Assembly (NCBI GenBank): GCA_016748015.1
Contig: JAAOMT010000657.1
Location: 159,271 to 223,270 of the forward strand
Length of the DNA: 64,000 bases
Origin: Geosiphon pyriformis
Taxonomy: Eukaryota > Glomeromycota > Glomeromycetes > Archaeosporales > Geosiphonaceae
Direction: 5' to 3'
This document shows, piece after piece, positions 59,389 through 64,000 of this stretch. The notes under the pieces are model-generated. The model did not search any database, was not told where the DNA came from, and saw nothing but the letters and a program-made list of their open reading frames with translations. How positions within the stretch are numbered: position 1 is the first letter of the stretch; every line of letters starts with the position of its first letter. Position numbers and translations under genes: made by a program.

Positions 59389-59440
59389 TAAAAGTGATGC
59401 TCTCTGTGAGGTTGTCAAAATTCACTTATTTCCTCATTGT

Positions 59441-60997
59441 ATGGGTGATTACTCATATCTGCCACAGCAATCAGAAAAACACTTTGCAGCACATAACAGA
59501 AACGACCTAAATTTCATTGAACTTAATCCTCTGCCCTCCTGCTTAATCTGCTTCCCCCTTGAAAAACAATCCAGTAGACAATTCTAAGACTTTTGGAACT
59601 GGTTCCTGAACAAACATTCAGCTAAAACCTACACAGCTTATACAACCTATTACTTTGACCAAGCTTATTTTGAAAACAACTTTGAAGAAAGAAACAACAG
59701 TATCAATCAGCTCTTATATTCTGCAACCTTTGAACAACAGCCCTCTGATTTCGAATATCTGAATCATCAAATCCATATTTGGATTGCTGCCCATCAAACA
59801 ACTAAAACTCCTTTTGAAACAAAAGAAGAAAGCTACCAAACTGCTCCTGTTTTTGACCTTTTATCAAGCAAATCAGACTCGTCTACACAAACAGTTACCC
59901 CTGAACCAATGGCTAATGACTCCATGCAAGCAAACATTCTGGCCACTCTCCAAGATATACAAACTGCTCTAGGAAGAAGAAACAATACCCCACTATCACT
60001 ATTTAGAGGTAATGCACAAGATCCAATTGAATAGTTAGATGATTTTGAGAGAACTGTTACAGCCAACCAGTATGATGAAAAATACAAATTCCAAATTGTT
60101 GGTGGCTACCTCCAAGGCTCTTCTGCTATCTGGTTCTCACAAGAAACAGATGCCAATGCTTAACACAGAATAATCAGATGGACACTAATTAATGCTGGAG
60201 AAGAAAATACCTCTTTCACTACCTGATTTGAGGCCAAATTCAGAACCCCAATATTAATATTCAAATGGCACATGGAATTGGAAAGAAGAACCCAAGGCCC
60301 TGGAGAAGTAGTGACTGAATATGCCAAAGCTATTAGAAAGCTAATCAAATGTATAGACTCTGGGAGAAACTGGACAGAAAAACAAAAGATTCATTCCTTT
60401 ACAAAAAGATTAAGAACCAATTTATCTTATGCTCTTTGGCCTCTTTTGGTCCTAAAAGACAACCCTACAATGGACATGGCCATTGAACTTGCCCAACAAA
60501 TTGAAGACAACCAAAGAATACATTTGGGATTTACACTTCCAGTTTTTGCTCCTACTCCTGTCATGGCTCCTGCCTCTCAAATAGCTGCTGCTTCTTTTGC
60601 TGCCCAAACTCAAGATCCAAATGAACAATTAATTGATAGACTCACAGCCAATCTTGCATGGTTATTAGAACCTTTGGCACAAGCAGTCAAAGATAACCAA
60701 CAACCACCAAGACCTAGATACAAACCTCGTTTTAACCAGCCCCAGCAACCTCCCTATCAAAGACAGCAAAATTGTGGTCCACCTGTGTGCTATTATTGTG
60801 GATTAACTGGACATTATTCAAGAGATTGTAACAATTCTCCACTGCCTCCTCTAGCTCCCAGAAACAATGACAACCAAAACAACAGACCCAACAACAACAA
60901 CAATGTCCTCAATCAAAGACCCAATCATGCCAACATCAATTTCTTTGGAGAGGATTCTCTAGTTGAAGCCACTGTTTATCAGCCTTTAAACTGGTAG
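59441..60997 (+). pseudogene. gag: Gag of copy J, nearly full length
   Basis: ATG at 59441, stop TAG at 60995-60997, about 518 codons with no net frameshift. Premature stops: TAA for CAA (about 59588), TAG for Trp in 'PIE*LDDF' (about 60032), TAA at about 60161 and TGA for Trp at about 60226. The downstream 241-codon stretch (60272-60997) has the end of the capsid domain and the knuckle CYYCGLTGHYSRDC followed by an Asn-rich tail. Each stop is one transition away from a sense codon found in a sister copy. Confidence 0.88.
60985..60991 (+). promoter_or_regulatory. Probable -1 frameshift site of copy J
   Basis: T TTA AAC in the gag frame; gag stop four bases downstream (TGG TAG). The pol frame is open from about 60967 through this point and continues 'LVAAPPKGES'. 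Confidence 0.78.
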
Positions 60998-62022
60998 CCG
61001 CACCTCCAAAGGGTGAGAGTGCAAACCAACCAGAAAAAAACCCCTTTTTTGCTTTTAACTTAACTGATGATGACTATGACATGAATGAACTAGCAATTAA
61101 CACCTCAGAACCAACCAGAAAGAAGAAGAAAGCCAAGATTGATTTCGTTCTAGACTCCAACAAAGCCTCAACTTCTGCTGCTGATAACAATGAGCCACCA
61201 AAGGCTAAAGTCTTTAAGAATCCCCCAAAGTTGGAACCCCCAGAAATTGTACAAAAATCTGAACCCTATTCCATTGTCAAAAATCTCATGAAAACCTCAG
61301 CACATATTACCTTTGGCCAGTTAATGACCCACCCACAGTTCAGAAAGAATCTTCACAAATCTTTGATCCCAAAGAAGAAGACACCAAAAACCAACAAGCA
61401 CCTTCGCCAAGCTGGACTTGCTGACAACAGCAATGTCACCCTTTTGATTTGTAAAGCCCAAGTGGCTGAATACTTCATTGACTTAATTCTGAACAGTGGA
61501 TCATCTGTTAGTGTCATTGCCAAACACTTCTTGGAAGCAATTGGTAGAAAGATTGATGAACCTTCCACCAGACTAATGACCAATGTACATGGTGACAAAA
61601 AGAAAAGATTGGGTATTGCCAAAGCTGTTCCTGTCCGCATTAATGGAATCAACATTGAAACTGATATGGAAGTTTCTGAAGCCAAGGAATACATCATTAT
61701 TGTTGGCAATAAATGGCTCAAGAAAGCAAAAGCTTTGCTTGATTATGAACTTTGTGAATTAACCATCAGATGTGGTGAGAAACCCATTGTGGTTAAGTGT
61801 TGCCATTGAACAACTCCCCCAGTACCCAAACAAAACCAAAAAGAAAAACAATCAGATAAATCAGATGATGAAAAAAGTGATGAAGAAGAAAAACAAGAAG
61901 AACAAGAAGAAACTGCTGAACTTGCCTATACCACCTTCACCAACAATGACAAACTACTGGACAATGTTAAAGCAGACAAAGAAGAAATCATTGTAAATGG
62001 CAAGCTAATCTGCTGGTCTTAT
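60991..62022 (+). pseudogene. pol: Pol (protease part) of copy J
   Basis: The 242-codon stretch 61081-61809 covers the pol N-terminus and retropepsin. The motif is 'LILNSGSSVSVIAKHF': the catalytic Asp codon GAC has become AAC, so the protease would be inactive. The acidic linker follows after a TGA for Trp at 61807-61809. It is cut at about 62022. Confidence 0.85.
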
Positions 62023-62609
62023 TTATTACATGTATTAGCCACTGATGTCATATAATTAGCCACCCTATTTTTAGATAGTGATCATTGACCACTTTAGATA
62101 GCTATATAAGCAATGATTCCCTTAGCTGTAGAAAGACATGATCAAAGTAACGAAATAAACAATATCAATTACTTCCTTTCATAATTGCTTATTCCCCTTT
62201 CCTTACCTTCAAGTATCTACTTGTTGGCATTCACATACCTTATCTTTTCCCCTTTTTGATTTGTATTTGTTAGAATTAGTCTGAGAAGCAATTGGCTTGC
62301 TCTTGTAATTTATTGAATAAAGAAACAACTGAAAAGTACAATGATACCTGTTATTGATTCTAAGAATTGCCGAGTTGAGGCATAGAATAATAGCAGCAGT
62401 GTTATCTTGTTGACAATCACGGACTATTCCTCTACCTTCAGATTTAAGAAAAGATTAGCAACTGTGATTTTTATGAGACTGATCATGCACATTGAATTCT
62501 TACTTATTCAATTCACTCCCTTATTGTAATTTTTTCTTTGTTTATTTCCATCACCATACAATACTGTTCTCCCTTGCTATCCATTAGCTTGTTATTCCAA
62601 CCCATAACA
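62023..62609 (+). repeat. 5' LTR of gypsy copy K, missing its first ~30 bp
   Basis: Begins within U3 ('ATTACATGTATTAGCC') and ends CCATAACA. It has a single TGATCATTGACC unit, a TATA box at 62103-62110, and the variant R/U5 shared with the LTR of copy C ('GTTAGAATTAGTCTGAGAAG'). Confidence 0.85.
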
Positions 62610-62615
62610 TAAAAG

Positions 62616-62628
62616 TGGTGCTCCCTGT
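62616..62628 (+). other. Primer-binding site of copy K
   Basis: TGGTGCTCCCTGT, identical to that of copies B and E. Confidence 0.7.
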
Positions 62629-62661
62629 AAGGTTGTCAAAATTCACTTATTCCCTCATTGT

Positions 62662-64000
62662 ATGGGTGATTACTTATATCTGCCACAGCAATCAGAAGAA
62701 TACTTTGTAGCACACAATAGAAATGACCAAAGTTTCATTGAACTTAATCCTCTGCCCTCCTGCTTGATCTGCTTCCCCCTTGAAAAACAATCAAGTAGAC
62801 AATTCCAAGACTTTTGGAACTGGTTCCTGAATGAGCATTCAGCTGAAACCTACACAGCTTATACAACCTATTACTTTGACCAAGCTTATTTTGAAAATGA
62901 CTTTGAAGAAAGAAACAACAGTATCAATTAGCTCTTATATTCTGCAACCTTTGAACAACAGCCCCCTGATTTCGAATATCTGAATTATCAAATCCACATT
63001 TGGATTGCTGCCCATCAAGCAACTGAAACTCCCTTTGAAACAGAAGAAGAAAGCTACCAAACTGCCCCTGTTTTTGATCTTTTATCAAGTAAATCAGACT
63101 TGTCTACACAAACAGTTACTCCTGAACCAATGGTTAATGACCCCATGCAAGCAAACATTCTGGCCACCCTTCAAGATATACAAACTGCTCTAGAGCAAAA
63201 AAACAACACCCCAATACTATTATTTAGAGGTGATGCACAAGATCCAATTGAATGGTTGGATGACTTTAAAAGAGCCACTACAGCCAATCAATATGATGAT
63301 GAGTACAAGTTCCAAATTGTTGGTGGCTGCCTTCAAGGATCCCCTGCTACCTGGTTCTTACAAGAAACAGATACCAATGCCCAGCAAAGAATCATTAGAT
63401 GGACACCAGCAAATGTGGGAGAAATCAACACTTCTTTCACTACCTGGTTTGAAAACAAGTTCAGAATCCCAATATTAATATCAAAATGGCATATGGAATT
63501 GGAAAGAAGAACCCAAGATCCCAGTGAAGTTGTAACCAAATACGCCAAAGCAATCAAAAAGTTAATCAAATGAGTAGACACTGGAAGAAATTAGACAGAA
63601 GAGCAGAAAATTCACTTTTTCACAAAAGGATTGAGAACTGATCTATCGTATGCTCTTTGGCCCCTTCTGGCCCTGAAAGATAATCCCACCATGGATATAG
63701 CCATTGAATTAGCACAAAGAATTGAAGACAACCAAAGGATGCACTTGAGATCCACACTACCAGTTTTTGCATCTGTTCCTGTCATGGCTCCTGCCCTTCA
63801 AATGGCTGCTACTTCTTTTGCCACTCATACTCAAAATCCAAATGAACAGTTAATAGACAGACTCACAGCAAATCTTGCTTGGTTATTAGAACCCTTAGCC
63901 CAAGCAGTCAGAGAAAATCAGCAACCACAAAGACCCAGATTTGAACCACGCTTCAATCAGCTCCAGCAACCACCTTATTAAAGACAACAAAATTGTGGCC
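62662..64000 (+). pseudogene. gag: Gag of copy K, runs off the window
   Basis: ATG at 62662; 'MGDYLYLPQQSEEYFVAHNR'. Open parts are 62662-62931, 63100-63573 and 63631-63981, all in one frame. Stops: TAG for CAG at about 62929, TGA at 63571, TAG for Trp at about 63593 and TAA for CAA at about 63979. The capsid domain is complete ('DPIEWLDDFKRATTANQYDD', 'TWFENKFRIPILISKWHMEL'). The knuckle and pol lie beyond 64000. Confidence 0.88.

Larger units (their letters stand above)
58722..62022 (+). mobile_element. Gypsy copy J, truncated in pol
   Basis: LTR, decayed PBS (59395-59407), gag, slippery site and pol up to just after the protease linker. At about 62022 the pol sequence joins directly to the LTR of copy K, so RT, RNase H, integrase, the third ORF and the 3' LTR of J are missing. 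Confidence 0.85.

Overview
This is a eukaryotic window, almost certainly from a fungus. The whole 64 kb is AT-rich, it contains one spliced gene with eight short GT-AG introns, and nearly everything else is retrotransposon sequence. The Ty3/gypsy and LINE proteins resemble those I associate with arbuscular mycorrhizal fungi (Rhizophagus/Glomeromycotina); that assignment is inference from memory of the families, not a search. No bacterial operons, rRNA, tRNA genes or CRISPR arrays were recognised.

Layout. Positions 1-30020 form one nested stack. The host is a heavily decayed Ty3/gypsy copy ('C', + strand), seen in pieces at 5753-5975, 13679-14570, 21663-22082 and 28844-29264, with its 3' LTR at 29265-30020. 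Into C went gypsy copy A (1-5752), gypsy copy B (5976-13678, the best-preserved full-length copy), an ORF1-only LINE derivative 'G' (14571-21660) that was itself split by a 4.8-kb terminal-inverted-repeat DNA transposon (14856-19665), and a 6.7-kb LINE 'I' on the minus strand (22083-28833). The DNA transposon carries a broken DDE transposase and a broken bromodomain-BAH (RSC1/2-like) host-gene fragment.

31824-34463 is the only gene that looks intact: a nine-exon flavin-containing monooxygenase on the minus strand. 34464-37765 is AT-rich intergenic sequence with a possible DNA-transposon end and a 57-bp minisatellite. 37766-49197 holds a second, minus-strand gypsy family ('M') with a dUTPase domain, its 3' end fragment, a gypsy fragment, and a second ORF1-only LINE copy 'H' (44509-46778). 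49198-58721 is a third LTR element 'L' whose LTR was split by full-length gypsy copy E (49358-57057, minus strand). 58722-64000 holds gypsy copies J (truncated in pol) and K (runs off the window).

The main gypsy family (A, B, C, E, J, K) has the order LTR, primer-binding site, gag (capsid, CCHC knuckle), a TTTAAAC -1 frameshift site just before the gag stop, pol (protease, reverse transcriptase, RNase H, integrase), a third ORF of about 250 codons, polypurine tract, LTR. Premature stops I traced are almost all C-to-T or G-to-A transitions, which suggests a RIP-like or deamination-driven decay process.
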